In this document: one piece after another, positions 23,745 to 35,669 of the stretch | Layout: each line of letters begins with the position of its first letter | Numbering within the stretch: the first letter of the stretch is position 1 | Source: Phytoseiulus persimilis | Taxonomy: Eukaryota > Arthropoda > Arachnida > Mesostigmata > Phytoseiidae | Assembly: GCA_037576195.1 (NCBI GenBank) | Contig: CM075101.1 | Coordinates: 49,662,001-49,726,000 of the forward strand | DNA length: 64,000 bases | Direction of reading: 5' to 3' | Notes under the pieces: model-generated | Told to the model about the DNA's origin: nothing | The model's input: only the letters and a program-made list of their open reading frames with translations | The model's database searches: none | Translations under genes and position numbers: made by a program

Positions 23745-24205
23745 TCCTATCCCAGTTACCCGAATCCCAGTTACCGGAATCCCAGTTACCCGACTCCAAA
23801 TTGCCCTCTCTCACCGCCAAATCCTCACGCTCTAGAGTCTAGGTCTAGAGTCACGACGGATCCCTAGGAGAAGCATAGGAACTGACTGAAAGAGATATCC
23901 AAAAAGATTATCCAAAGTCGTGTTCGTGCAGTGAAGTACAGTGCTGGGTTAGGTTCGGTTGGGTTGGGCTCTTTGTGAAGGACGTCTCCACGGAGACCTA
24001 CTAGAAATATCGTGAACTTCAATCGGGATAGGAGACTGGAACTCTTGGGTAACGTCATCCTTGAGGGAGAGGCAGTATTGGCTGACTTGAGCTTCCGGAG
24101 TTCTGTCGGCGCGCGAATCGGACATGGAGTTCAGCGCATGAGGATTTAGCGGTGAGAGAGGTTAATTTGAATTCGGGTAACTGGGATTCGGGTAACTGGT
24201 ACCCG
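23745..24205. mobile_element. Foldback element with long inverted arms
   Basis: The left arm (about 23745-23835) and right arm (about 24125-24205) are imperfect reverse complements over about 75 nt. Each contains the stretch GCGTGAGGATTTGGCGGTGAG or a near copy. The outer parts are 15-nt tandem units built on AATCCCAGTTACCCG, three on the left and two inverted on the right. The spacer is about 290 nt, non-coding, with a TTAGGTTCGGTTGGGTTGGG stretch near 23947. It looks like a non-autonomous foldback or MITE. No target duplication was identified. Confidence 0.55.
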
Positions 24206-25854
24206 ACCCTGAAGAGAACGTGAGAATCTTCTCTTCCCGTTTTTGACCCTCAGCTCTCGTACCATGCTGGTTATCTCATAGAAATCGGGTAGAGTGTAGA
24301 AGTAGAAGCCCCCGCTGGGTTCTAACTTGGGTACGACGAGTATGGAATATTCTCTTAACATAGAACTCTTGTCTGACTACATTTCACACCAACCCGACTC
24401 CGGATGGGGCTGAAGACGATAAGCTGTCGCCACCAAAACCGACCTGAACTTCATCGAGTTAGCTACATCGTCGTCGCACGATTGAGCTGTGCGTTCGTGC
24501 TACCGTAGATGGAACAGTGATCGGTCGTCCGAGTCAATGGCGGGGATTCACGAATCTTCAGGAATGTTGGCGTCCCCAGCCATGCCTCTAAAAATACTTC
24601 CAAGGTTCTGGAACAGGGCTCATGGCGAGCCTATTCCGCGCACTTTTCCTCGATCCTGCGGAAAATGTTCGGTTCAGGCAGATAGAGTCACATGGACAGT
24701 CTTTCTCTCCGAGCTTGGATATCAGGCTCAAAACGTGGGCTCCATTGGCCTTCAACGCGATCAATGCGGCGACTGCAGTGTCAATCACAGTCGGCGAGCT
24801 GCGTACTTGTCATGGTCCATGACGGTATGCAGTCTAAGAGCGATGGTTATTACAGTGTTTCTTCTGAAATTTCTTCGTATCGTGCGCTGTATGAGAACGG
24901 CTGAGTGTGAGTAAATCAGTATTCCACTGGTTTCAAGTACGCCATTGTTCTGTTTTTTTCTCGTCGCACGATTGTCGTCCGAGAGTGGAAATAACTGTTC
25001 TCTCTTATTGAAATTGTATTGAATCGGAATACGTTGGACGAAAGAATGTTCCCGTCGAACGGGAGAATGGAATACAAGAGGGCTCCGCAAACGTAGTTAT
25101 TGGGCGGGACCAGTGATTATCCGAGTCACCAACGGCGTGATGGTGGCCCACCTTCTCTTGGCGCCATGCCTAGAATTGCGTGTCTCAGAGAGGACCGAAA
25201 GCAGAAGAGGGCCACCACCACACGCGAATCTCATTCAATGAGCACCGTAACGTGGGTCCCCTCGGGGGTCTGCCGACTCAAAAAGGTTCGAAAGCCCTGC
25301 TCTGACTGCAAGAACGATCTTGCCTCAGTTCCCGCTAGCATTCCAAACGTGGATGAGTGAGTCGCCCTGGTGAGCTCGGAGGATAGAGGTCCGCAGACTC
25401 TACCTGAGCGTCGAATGTCACAATCCAACATAACGCTGATAAAGCTCGCAGCGATATGCTGAAAGTCAGGGCTGCGATCCCGCTGTCGATCTGGCCGCGG
25501 AAATGGAGGAGCATACAACATACTCCGAAGTCGATCAGGCTTTCGAGGAAATCCGAACGCACCGCTAGCCATCTACGTAGATGAAGCAATTGAGAACGGG
25601 CGACCACGTTATGGCATCAAGACGTTCGAATTGCCGAGAGGACACAATGTACAACTTTTGCAGTGCAATGATTGCCCTCAATTAAGCTGTTCGGAGAAGT
25701 TGGCGGATTCTGGAGACTCGGAGCGAGTTGCGAGTGAAATTTTCGTCGGCTGACCACTTCCGAGTTGTCCCCTCCCGTGACGTTCTCTCGATTCGAGTCT
25801 CCAGAATCCGCCGTTCTGAAGCGCCCACCTTGATATTGTTGAGTATTTCGGTTA
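24206..25854. other. No gene recognised
   Basis: Several overlapping frames exist on both strands (for example 24489-24914 and 25231-25572) but none shows family motifs or splice-consistent neighbours. Confidence 0.35.
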
Positions 25855-26112
25855 TCAGCTCCATGCGAACATCTTCCCCCCCTCCATTTGTTCATCTTGC
25901 AGGAAACCCCTTAGCTCCGAAATGAGCATTACGAAGGTAGCAAAGAGCATTATTGCCAAGGCTCCGGCCAACAAATATATTCCTAGGTATTGGTGGATGA
26001 GTACGTGAGTGAGAATGAGCTGCGACAACGAGCCAGTGTGAGTCTCGGGAGCCTGTGACCCGTGACGGATGGACGCATCGATTGAATATGATGCTCGATT
26101 GCACAGAGCCAG
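25855..26112 (-). CDS. Candidate terminal exon of a one-pass membrane protein
   Basis: An 86-codon open stretch begins right after an acceptor-like CTGATCACAG and ends at TGA. It contains a convincing hydrophobic helix (YLLAGALAIMLFATFVMLI) followed by an acidic, Met-rich tail. There is no ATG before the helix in this frame, so if real it is a downstream exon, and upstream exons were not found. It resembles in layout the small membrane proteins at 32754 and in the 34-62 kb array, but shares no motif with them. Confidence 0.3.
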   Translation of the reverse strand: MALCNRASYSIDASIRHGSQAPETHTGSLSQLILTHVLIHQYLGIYLLAGALAIMLFATFVMLISELRGFLQDEQMEGGKMFAWS

Positions 26113-27069
26113 CTGTGATCAGGCAGTAATTGTGAGCCGAATGTTGATGCTCCTTCGTTCGGTAAATCTGCTCACAGTGGATGGCGCGCCCCACAGTGTG
26201 CAGTAAGACATCACCGATTCTCTAACGCTCGCAAGATCAACCGATATCGGACTGAAGGTGTCACCTGTCAGAAATTCCCTCGAAGCCATGGGCGATATCC
26301 TCAGGCACTGTGTTCGAAATAATGCTCTGGAAACGGGCTGATATTGGCACTTACCGAATCGAAGTCTACAAATCGTTGACGAGTGGAGCTATCTAAGCTT
26401 CGCGGTTCTTGGAAAGGTCTGAGCAAACCCTGGAAAGATCTAAGCAGAGGTATATGGCAGGTGAGAACCCTGCTCGCAGCTTGAAAGAACCGTTGTACGG
26501 AATCCACTGAGAGCGCGCGAAGAGCAACGAACTCAGTTTCCGCGATTAGAACAGGCTCGTAGGCTTGAATTGAGCTTCAACGCCCCGGTCCGTATGATGA
26601 TCCTGTGACGCATACTGGGCAGACCTGTCTTCGAACTCCGCTTCCTGACACGGAGTAAAACAGGTCCGCTTCCCACTCGTAGAATTCGATGACGTTAACG
26701 GGTCACTGTCTCTGTCTACCAACGGCGCTTCGGAATAACTCTGACATCTCAGCATCGGCGAGTTGATCATTCTCGTTACAACGAGACTAGTCCTAGTTGA
26801 CCAGGTTTAACTGACTCATGGGTTCACGTTTCACGGCTATGACCGGGAGTACCACACCCCGCAGCGAACAGGGCAATGGCGTGGGACTTGGCAGGCTGGC
26901 TCACTCCATGAGATGTCCGAAGGAAGCGATGTCCCAAACGTTGTACTTCTGTGGAGTGTAACGACAATCCATCGGATCCTCAGAGGATTCTGCATTCCCG
27001 CGCGGGGAGGGCTCGTACCCAGTCCTTCGGATCCCAGATCTCAGTGAATCTGAAGAAAGGGAAAACGGA
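26113..27069. other. No gene recognised
   Basis: Short minus-strand frames at 26301-26507 and 26546-26770 have no visible support. Confidence 0.35.
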
Positions 27070-27560
27070 GAGTTCAGTTTCAGTTCAGTTCAGTAACTCT
27101 TTATTTAAATAGATAGCTGTAAAACATCACAGCAGCGCCGACAAAAATAGATCACTGGCGATGTGCCCGTTCGTGATTTGTGAACAAATACGCCACGAGT
27201 AGCAGTGTTCTTTGCGATCGTTCTTTGAAACGACAAAATAGTGTTCTGTGTCGCCTGATAATATAATCTGCGTTAGCACCCGTGTATCCTGATTTGCCAG
27301 CAGATCAGTAATTTGCTGAAGGGAGACCACTCCATGATGAGTGGGACATCGTTGATTTAGTCTCCTAATGAAGTATTTCTGTACCGATTCTATCATTTTA
27401 ACGTGTTTCACTTTGTAAGGAAGCCAAACTTGACAACAGTAGAGAAATTTCGGGATGACTAGCGAGTTGTAGAGAGACGTATGAAATTCGTCTACTTTCT
27501 TGTGAGAATTTGTGATCTGGGTCCGGCTCGACGACTCTTTGTATGGATGAGCCATTTGTC
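27070..27560 (-). mobile_element. 3' end of a non-LTR retrotransposon (LINE), 5'-truncated
   Basis: A 142-codon minus-strand frame (27555-27127) carries the post-reverse-transcriptase segment typical of CR1/Jockey-like LINE ORF2: LYNSLVIPKFLYCCQVW followed by MIESVQKYFIRRL (common form PILEYASPVW...ESVQRRF). Immediately downstream comes an AATAAA in ATTTAAATAAAGAG and a short ACTGA tandem tail (27075-27105), as expected at a LINE 3' end. The frame stays open to that point, so the copy may be fairly young. The 5' break lies somewhere beyond 27560. Confidence 0.75.
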
Positions 27561-28979
27561 GCTACAATGGCACTGCCCCGTTCGCAGTCGTCTTTCCGTG
27601 ACGATCTCAACCAGTGGGATGCACTGGAGCACGGCAGTGGGAATCTTTCCTATACGATTGACAGAACCATCCACTAACAGAACCTGAATCGAGTTACTTA
27701 GCACAGTCTTAAGGCTCGTCCCAGCTGTACGACTCCACGGAGGTTCGGAGAGAATCGCTGGAGAGCTCGAGGAGAAGCCTCAGGTTCCGGCGTTTTTAGT
27801 ACACCAACCCCTTAATTCCTCGCTCTGAGCACGGAGATTCTCTGTGAAAGGAGAGCAGAGCGATCATGACGAACTTCATACATGTGATTTTTGCGAAGCT
27901 GCTATGTCATGGCAACGAAGCACGCCAACGTCACAAACATCACAGATGATAGAATCTGTCGCTCTGAATCCGATCACTCCGAGTTCTGGTGAGCTCGACG
28001 GAACCCGCGACGAAAGCGTCCAATCGGAAAGAGTCGCACGCTTCTGGCGAACAGCTGTCACACGGAATTTGATTCAGTAGCTCTGTTCGCGGTTGCTGCG
28101 AGCTTGGAGGTGTATTTCTTGCGTGAGCTCACCTTGGATGCTGCCAGCCACGTCATACTGAGTTCCCGCTTCACCAGCTGGAGGCGATTCTATCGTCTTC
28201 GGAATCAGAGACCGCTCTCCTTAATCGCCCGCGCAAGAATTGACAGCGGGCTAAGCCGTCTTGTGCGGTCATGGAGTTCTAAAAATCGGCGCCGTTCAAC
28301 GTGCGGTTCGGAGAGGTCCTGCGGGGCCCTGACAGCATCCCAGGGTCGAGTTGGAAGAAGATACTTCAGAAGCGTCAGTTCGTACTCTCCTGAAATCCGG
28401 ATTCCGACCGCGTGAGAATTGAAGGCCATGCTGAGCGACTGAAGACGCAACTTCACGTTCGAAAACTTGTAGATGTCCCTGGCTGCATACTGCAACCATG
28501 AATCATGTCGCTTCCGGTCCGATGCTCGAAAAATCAAAAATGCATATCTGTGGCATTTAAATACTCATTTTCCTTGTGTTCAGTCCGTATTTCAGTTTTT
28601 TGGTGCATGAACGTTCGCAGCCTCCTCTTCGCTCGCGAATTTCTTTCTTCGCTGACTTTTCCGGGAAACTACGTTCGACAATGTTGTGGACCCGGAACGG
28701 ACCCGACTCTCACAAGCTCCGGGGACTATGAATACGTGCGATGTGGCTACACGTAGAGCGTTTTGAAGGTTGGAACCGTACGGCTGGTGAGACATGCTCA
28801 CAGAGGGCATTCACACTGAGGGCTGACGCGCTTCGACGAATGTTGAGAAAGCCGCCCTTCCACGGCGTTCTGGAGGGTTCAAGCACAGATAGTTTCCTGC
28901 GCTTCGTCCCAAGTATCGAACCCGCTGCATCGACGGAAATATCGTTATTCCTCGTAATCGGAAAATAATAGAAGTCTGG
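27561..28979. other. No gene recognised
   Basis: This may include decayed upstream LINE sequence near 27560-27700. Other open frames lack support. Confidence 0.35.
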
Positions 28980-31500
28980 TATGATATGGTATGGTATTTA
29001 TTGTTCCTGATATGGTTTAGTGAGCCTAGGACATAGCAATCGGCCTTTGGCCCACTGAAGTCGGCCGCCCTTCGGGCGGTTGAAGTGTGGTCCCCCGCAC
29101 GGGAGTGCTTTTCTCTCTCTTCATTTGGTCAGCATCGTTCGTGGAACTATCTCCGCAATCGATTGATTGAAACATGTTGTTATGGTCGGATAGACTCCGC
29201 AATCACCGAAAAGTATGGTCTGATTGGTCCTGGAATCACCCCGATATATTCTAGAACGACGGCGGACAAACTGGCAGGCGAAGCCGACTAGATGAAGTGA
29301 GAATCTATCACCAGTGCTCCTTTCGTGTCAGGAGCTCTCCAGCAGATCTTCTCTCTTTCTCAGTTCTCCAGCACCCGTTTCGTTCGTATCACGATTGAGG
29401 AATCTCTCATTTCCTCCTGGAGGCTCAGCGTGAAGAGGTGATCCTCATCCGTGTACTATGGAGTCATAAATCACGTGTTTCATGGTTTCTTCATACAAGC
29501 TGCATCGATGGCGAATGCGTCTGTTTCTATTTTCATGACCATTGTCATTGAATGGGTTCTGCCCCCCATGGCGTTGTCTCGGCATTTTACCGGCTCTTGC
29601 CAGGGCCAGAGGGGCATCGCCTCTTCAGCTTCGGTAGAGGAAGGATCTCATACCAAGGCCTGTTTTGCCTTGCCGGTCGAACTCCAGACTTGGTTCAAGT
29701 GACATATCTTGCTTCCAGTTAATCTCTCGTGTTTCTATAATCCCCTTTCTCATCTGTGAACAAAAGGTGTTCATGCCTCGCTCTTCTCTTGCTGTATATA
29801 TAAATTCGATATTTCCGCAGTTATACCTCTCTTCCAGCCATTCAGTTCTGTTCCATGCCCCAGTATAGATACCCACAATGGACGTCACGTTCAGAACGCC
29901 TCTTGGCCAACATCCAAGATCCATGACCTCAATTCTTTTCATGTATCTAATTTCGCTCTGCGCTTCTCTCGCCCAAAACGAGAACCAGCTGAGTTCACCA
30001 GCGATGAAATTTTTCGCGACTCTCGTTGTAGGGATGCCTAGTGCCCATCTGCCCTATTCCCGTTGCCCCTTTTCCAGCGCCCCGAGGAGCTTCCCTGTAA
30101 TCAGGAGCGAATTCGCCCGAGTTGGTTACGGAACTGCGGTCGCTTCGCATTGTGCTCTGAAACCTCCAAATCTCTCAGAGCTCCACATGGAAGTCGCCTG
30201 CATTCGGTCCAATCAATGCGTGGCTTGTAAGTCCCGAAGGTATTCCTGCTTTGCCAGGTAGTTTTTTGAGTTGGACAAGTGTGTCCCCAAATATTTGTAT
30301 TCGTTTGTATCGTTGTATTGCCACTGCAACCGGGGTTCCTTGCATCTGTGTTCCTTCGCAGTTCGTTTCTCTTACTCGCTGCGTTTATAACGATGGCACT
30401 CTTTGTTGGGTGGCAGGAAAAGTCTTTCTTATCTCCGGAGGAACTTGTTACGTGGAGGAGAGCTCGCATTTCGTTTCTGCTCGTCGCCATCAGTACGATA
30501 TCGTCGTTGAAGAGAATGCATGGTATTACTAGAGGCTTTCCAACCTCCAGATTCCATTGACATTTTTCCGGTTTTCTGCCAGTTTTTCACGTCTACTATG
30601 TAAAGAGTGAACAGTGCGTTCGGTGGGGGCCACCGCCCTCCAGTGGCTTGTGATTTGATTCCTCTTTTCATCTTGTTCGAGGAGTATAGAGCGTGGCTTG
30701 TCTCGATCCAGGGAATCGGACAATTCGGCGCCACCGTTTCGGCGCCGTCATTTTGGCGCTGGAGGATTCGAACGGGCGAGCGGAGCGAGTAGACCTGCAG
30801 CAAGCGCACGCGACCCGTTCTGGCGGTGTAGGTTTCGAACGGGCGGGCGAAGCGAGCAGTCGCGTAACAAGCGCATGCGTTTCGATGCGGGGGGATTGGG
30901 TCAGGTTAGGTTAGATCGGGGCGAGCGAGCGAAGCGACGCGAGCACGTTCCCTTTGAGTCACTGTGAGGTGATTAACTTGGGGTTATAGCCGAACCACAC
31001 TGGAAGCCAACGCACAATAGCCAGCGCTTTTTTAGTTCGTAATCATGATTCAATGTGATACTTTCTCGATGATGGAAACGCGTTTCAGGTTATCATAAGG
31101 TCCGATTGACATGTTGAGAAGCGAAGCTGAATGAGATGGCTGGCAGGTAAATTCAAAATGATCCGCGAGAGTAGCAAGCGGGCCTGGCTCATGGAGGTTT
31201 GATAGTGGCGGTGCTTTGTCAAGAAAAAAACGGAGACCGGTCGCGCCAAAACGGTGGCGCCGAAATGGGAGCGCCCAAAACGTCAGCGCCGAAACCGCGG
31301 CGCCGAAATGTTCTGGACCCCTCGATCCAGCCTGAGGCCGTTCCTCGATTCCGGAGAATGGAGCTGAGTTCCTCTCGATCGATTCTGTCGTATGCTTTGG
31401 TTTCATCCAGGAAAGAACGCATAAGTCCCGCTTCCTGTCTACGAAAGGCGAGAGTTCACCCGTTCGGCGATATCCATAGTCACTATCGGTGATCACCTTC
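28980..31500 (-). mobile_element. Degraded LINE, minus strand, interrupted by a DNA transposon
   Basis: Reverse-transcriptase pieces appear in order from right to left in different frames: FLDETKAYDRIDREEL (31422-31360; common form FLDFSKAFDRVDREKL), then after the insertion at 30712-31320 LFTLYIVDV, then FNDDIVLMATSRNEM containing the YADD-box position as FNDD (about 30500), then NPTKSAIV. The 3' end near 28980-29020 has AATAAA followed by a TACCATACCATATCATACC tail. Stops and frameshifts between the pieces show it is dead. Confidence 0.75.
30712..31320. mobile_element. Mutator-like non-autonomous element inside the LINE
   Basis: The 609-bp insert is flanked by the identical 10-mer CTCGATCCAG at 30702-30711 and 31321-31330. 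Its ends are inverted repeats of about 45 nt. The left starts GGAATCGGACAATTCGGCG and the right, read in reverse complement, GGGTCCAGAACATTTCGGCG; both continue with TTTCGGCGC, then TTTTGG and CGCT units. The interior is GC-rich, with a roughly 65-nt duplication built on TTCGAACGGGCG at 30768-30880. Target duplications of 9-10 bp and long subdivided termini fit the Mutator superfamily. It has no coding capacity. Confidence 0.7.
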
Positions 31501-32753
31501 CTTGAGAGCTATCAAAGTGCGTTCAGGAGCGAAAACGACTCGAGTCTGCAGACGGCTGGTAGCGACAGCGCTTCTTTCGGTCCCTAAAATTTTTTTTCGT
31601 CACACGGCGAGCACCAGGATCAGTGGAAGATTCGCTTCAATCGGTTTTGAAGTACCTGAGAAATACGTGTTTCGAGATCTCTCAGTCTCAGAAGTAGCGA
31701 CTCGAATCTGGAACTCACCCCACTCGACTTCGTCTCTAGTTACTCGAGGCATTATGGCTCGTCGCTGGATTCATATAAACAAAGTACTTGATCATTGGAG
31801 TTCATTCATCTGGTTCTGAAACTTTAGGCTCGGTCAAGTCTGGAAACCTGACGATGAAATCATCAACATGGTCTGAAAATCATGCAGTGAGCTCTGAATA
31901 GGACCGTTTCGTGATATCAGCTCTCAGATTCCTCAAGGAGTTCCCTCCTTCTCAGATCAGATGGCAAACAGGTGTCAGTTCTTGCGGAATCCACGCCTGA
32001 CCAGAAAATAAGACACAACGGCTCTTTTTTCCTATGCCTCCAGATCTGAGACGCAAATATCTCAGACTGATCTCTAGTCAAAGTCCGTTTTAACCCAACA
32101 TATCTCGAGGAACCCAATCAATATCTATGATATTCTGCATTCGGTGAGCCGTAACGAACAAATGGTTTTTCGATCGCGCTCTTCTCCAAGGGAACCTCAT
32201 TGAATCCACTTAAAGCCGGAGATCTTCATACTTCGGATCATCTGAGGATGAAGTATGGACACTCCTGCTCCAGAGAGGCTTCATGTTGCCGTCTGCATCG
32301 TTGATGATTGCACCTGATGACAATCTGGAATCAGTTTGGATCATCAACTATGGATAACAGCTTACGATAGAATCTGCAAGGTTTCGGAATGGGAGTGATC
32401 AAGTCTTCATATGGTTCTCAAATCATCCTTCCAATCACTTTTCGAGCTCAGGTTCCAAGCCATCTCGCTCACTCTCATCATTCGTGAGAAGAATCTTCTG
32501 GGTGAGTCAGTAATAGAACCTGATTCGTTTCGTGAACATCAACAGTTCTCTTCGGTGAGCCATTGAATCAGGCCGGTAGAGATTCTACGAAGCGGCCCTC
32601 CATCGATTCGATTGCGCTTCTCAGAGAAAGAAGGAAGAGTCGAGGAAGCCACGCCCATCTCAACTTCAAGCGATCCGGCGTCCAATATAACGGTATCCCA
32701 TTTCAATGCTGCATCATCTTCAAACGTTTGCCATCAGCTTCGAGAAGCCGATC
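31501..32753. other. No gene recognised; possible 5' part of the 32754 gene
   Basis: Only short unsupported frames are visible on either strand. Confidence 0.35.
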
Positions 32754-33032
32754 ATGGCGTCAGAAGTACTCGCTTACAGTGCCGAGCCTGTTGATATGGT
32801 GCTCATCGAGATACCGTTGGGAGACACGGATTCCGCCGAAGCTGCTCTCGTGGAAAAAATCCACCGTTTTCAGGGAGCTGATGAAGCGCAGGGACTCATT
32901 CTGAATGTGTGTTTCATTCTCTTGGTAATGCTCTTCATCCTTGTCGCTTCGTATCTACGGATTGAAGAGAGTGTGCACCAGAGAGCGATCGCTGGCTACA
33001 AAATCGTTTATCCAGAGGCAGTATTCCGGTGA
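32754..33032 (+). CDS. Small one-pass membrane protein (92 aa), unknown
   Basis: The ATG at 32754 opens a 93-codon frame ending in TGA, followed by AATAAA at 33252. The N-terminal 50 residues are acidic, with a strand-like MVLIEIPLG. One hydrophobic helix follows (LILNVCFILLVMLFILVASYL, about 51-71), then a short basic/aromatic tail. It has no signal peptide, so it should be N-in, C-out. Layout (short strand motif, about 30 residues, helix, short tail) resembles the array proteins to the right, including the PLIEIEAKE segment of the 61.6-62.5 kb gene, but sequence identity is too low to claim homology. A longer form with an upstream exon is possible. Confidence 0.5.
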   Translation: MASEVLAYSAEPVDMVLIEIPLGDTDSAEAALVEKIHRFQGADEAQGLILNVCFILLVMLFILVASYLRIEESVHQRAIAGYKIVYPEAVFR

Positions 33033-34317
33033 GACTCATCGGGGTAACACTCCATGTCATAGAGTCTATGACATTGATCACTCAGAGAGAGTTCGGTTGG
33101 GTCGAGCTCCGCGGATCTTCGATACGTCCAAGCTCTGATGGAAGTCCGAGGACGCGCAGTGAGAGGTCTGATTCCGTTTCGAGATCCCATCGCAGCGATG
33201 TCTTCGCGAGCCACGAAGTGGGACTCGTCAATGTTCTGTATCAGTAACTTGAATAAAGATGGATTTCGTGCAAAAAGGTGACTTTATCTCTATACTTGAT
33301 TAGCGGTGAGACACACGTGCGGATTACTGCACAGTACCGCCAGCTCACTCATTCCATGAGCAAGATCCAACAACCGTAAAGCGCTCGACTTTCACTCGGC
33401 ACAAGATGTTGTGACCCGGCACAGGGTAGCAGAAATGACTCCGATGATAGCATTTAAAATTTCATATTCGAAAGAAGATCGAGTTTCAGGGCAGGAAGAA
33501 AGCTGGAACGAGGCTGACATCCGGAAGATTGTCAATATTCGCTCCCGCCGCCATTTTGAAAAACACTGCATCCTGAGGGTCAAAACATCGAAACCTTCAA
33601 TCGGATTTTTTTGTGCAATCGTGTTTGAATCAGCCAGCGCCGCCGAGTTCTCGACGCATCGGATACTTCAAATCACCCAGAGCAGTCATGCAAACGGGAA
33701 CTCATTTCACCGGGAGCCCGTTAGGCCGGCCCTAGACGTCACTCTGCCGCTCATCGAGAGTTCGCCTTGATAGTTGCATCCAGTTTGATTCCTAATATTG
33801 CACCTATATCATTCCATCAGCTCCAGAGTGTCCATGTTGAGTCCCATGGATTGGAAAAAAAAATTCTCTTGATCTTCTTCGCCATGCAACCCCAAATCGA
33901 TGAGGCAACGCCATGGTTCACCCTAACGGCGGCGCAACCAGGAATCCGGCCCTGAATAATGGGTAGACGTTGTGAGAAGCACTCAAATGAGAACATGGAA
34001 CAAACTCGTGATCAGATGCTCACGAAGCATTGTTCGTAACAGGTGGGGAGAACGAACAGAAGGATTTCATCAACGCTGGTGCGGAGCGCGTATTGTGGGG
34101 CCACCGAGGGATCGGCAGAAGTAGAGCCGGTGTTGTCTAACTGTCCTTGCTATCAATCGTACGATATCAAACGGGTGGAAGTCAGGCTACAGCGGGAAGG
34201 AATAGCACAATCGGGGAACAGAGAGCGAACTACGGATAGTCAGGGCAGACTTCTTCGGATGGAGTTCAAGAGCGAAACGTATGCAAGAACGGAACGGTGG
34301 AGATGGCCTGATGTAAT
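33033..34317. other. No gene recognised
   Basis: It contains the AATAAA of the 32754 gene at 33252. The plus-strand frame at 33411-33770 has no visible support. Confidence 0.35.
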
Positions 34318-34611
34318 TTATTCAATGGATGTAAGTTTGGAGTCTTGACCACTACAACAATGGCGGTAGAGCGTATAACACAGAGATCCGATGGAAGCGA
34401 TGACTACTATCACCATGATGAAGTACAAGAATTTGAACAAGGGACCACAACACTTCCCTGTGCCCCGGTTCTCGGCTGAGATGCTCCTTTCCGGGCCGAT
34501 TCCGTCCAGAAGCGTGCTGGACATTCCGAGATGTGTGTTTTCCGCCGAGTCGAGCTCTTGGACGCGCACGACGGTAAATCTCGAGGGCTCGGTGCTTGGA
34601 ATCGTCGTCAT
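34318..34611 (-). CDS. RFTV-family small membrane protein, short form, copy 1 (97 aa)
   Basis: The start MTTIPSTEP matches the shared start of all copies, so the longer upstream open frame is treated as 5' UTR. Residues 9-17 are PSRFTVVRV. A Ser/Gly-rich linker is followed by a membrane helix at about 61-83 (FKFLYFIMVIVVIASIGSLCY) and a short Cys-containing tail. There is no signal peptide, and a type II, N-in topology is inferred. The stop TAA lies inside the polyadenylation signal (GAATAAAT), implying a very short 3' UTR. The protein lacks the ectodomain found in the 36.5-kb copy. Function unknown; RFxV is the docking motif for SPAK/OSR1-type kinases, which is suggestive only. Confidence 0.65.
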   Translation of the reverse strand: MTTIPSTEPSRFTVVRVQELDSAENTHLGMSSTLLDGIGPERSISAENRGTGKCCGPLFKFLYFIMVIVVIASIGSLCYTLYRHCCSGQDSKLTSIE

Positions 34612-34781
34612 CGTGGGATGCTTAAGCGTTCTTCGTCCGGTCGGTTGTTCGGTCTTGGTATGAATGTGGCCGCAACGGAGGTGCACTCGGAGTGCCTGTT
34701 GAGTGCGAGGGACTCTCTCAAATGAGGGGCGATGGTTCGGAATGCCGGGACGGCGTCGTTCCAAGCGTACCTCTCTCCGTT

Positions 34782-34823
34782 CGTTATCAGTTCCGAGATT
34801 CTTCGCGGAATTTTCCAGGATTC
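34782..34823 (-). promoter_or_regulatory. Conserved upstream block of the RFTV genes
   Basis: Near-identical blocks built on GATTCTTCGCGGAATTTTCC sit 150-240 nt upstream of each RFTV start: here, 36714-36756, 40083-40120 (cut by the hAT-like element), 44217-44255, 46767-46805 and 49526-49564. Conservation could reflect a core promoter or only the shared duplication history. Confidence 0.35.
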
Positions 34824-35669
34824 GTCCAAGAACCGATAGCTGTGTGGCGAGTCACAAGCAAGTCTGTGAAGCAGCTCGGAATCAGTGATCGGGAGCTCGA
34901 GGATAATCAGCAGTATCTCGGAAATCCATCCGTTAAACTCAAATATTTGTGTTCAAACAGCCGATTGAACACGGCGTTGAGTGCTTTCTTTTTAGAGCGG
35001 GCGGAGAAGTGATCCATTCGGCTATGCGTTCCCCATCACGAGAACTTCTCATTCTTTCACTTCGAGAAAAATTCCGAATAAGCGGATGATCCAATTATCC
35101 GGTGTTCCCATTAAGCAGAGCCCGCTATATTACAATGTTGTGAGCAGATGCCCACAAATCGTGGCTCTGAGCACTTTTTGAAGAGACGGAGGGTACGAAC
35201 GCGAGGATGCCACCGCTGCTGGTGCGAAACACGCGTCGTTGAATTGCCGAGGAGCCTCGGTCTACTAAAACTTCGTTCGGTTGCATGCCACGCCTATCAT
35301 TAAGCGGTTTGTAAGACAATCAATGTCTTCGGAAGAATCAGTGAAAATCGCGGAGAGAAAGGATCCGGCCAATATCTCATCATCACTCGTAAACATTTAG
35401 AAAATGGATTTGTTGTACAACTCCCGGAAGAGATTTCGAAAACTGCGAAAAGCTCATGAGTTTCCGACCGAACAAAACTCCGGCCTCATGGGTTTCCGGC
35501 TTAAACCGTCCATCCCCCACAAAGTTGACATTATTCGGGAGCTCCCAGAGCCCAGGTTGACCGCGAAAAGAAATCACAACAGCGTGGGAAAAAGAGCAAA
35601 CTCGGGCTCTTCGAAGCAGATTTCTTCGGAGTACGACAGCGATATCGGATTTCAAGTTTTTATTCAAAG

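Noticed and set aside
24165-24205. Telomeric or CRISPR-like repeat
   Set aside because: Only two to three 15-bp units occur, in inverted arms of one element, with no spacers and no array. CRISPR is not expected in this genome.
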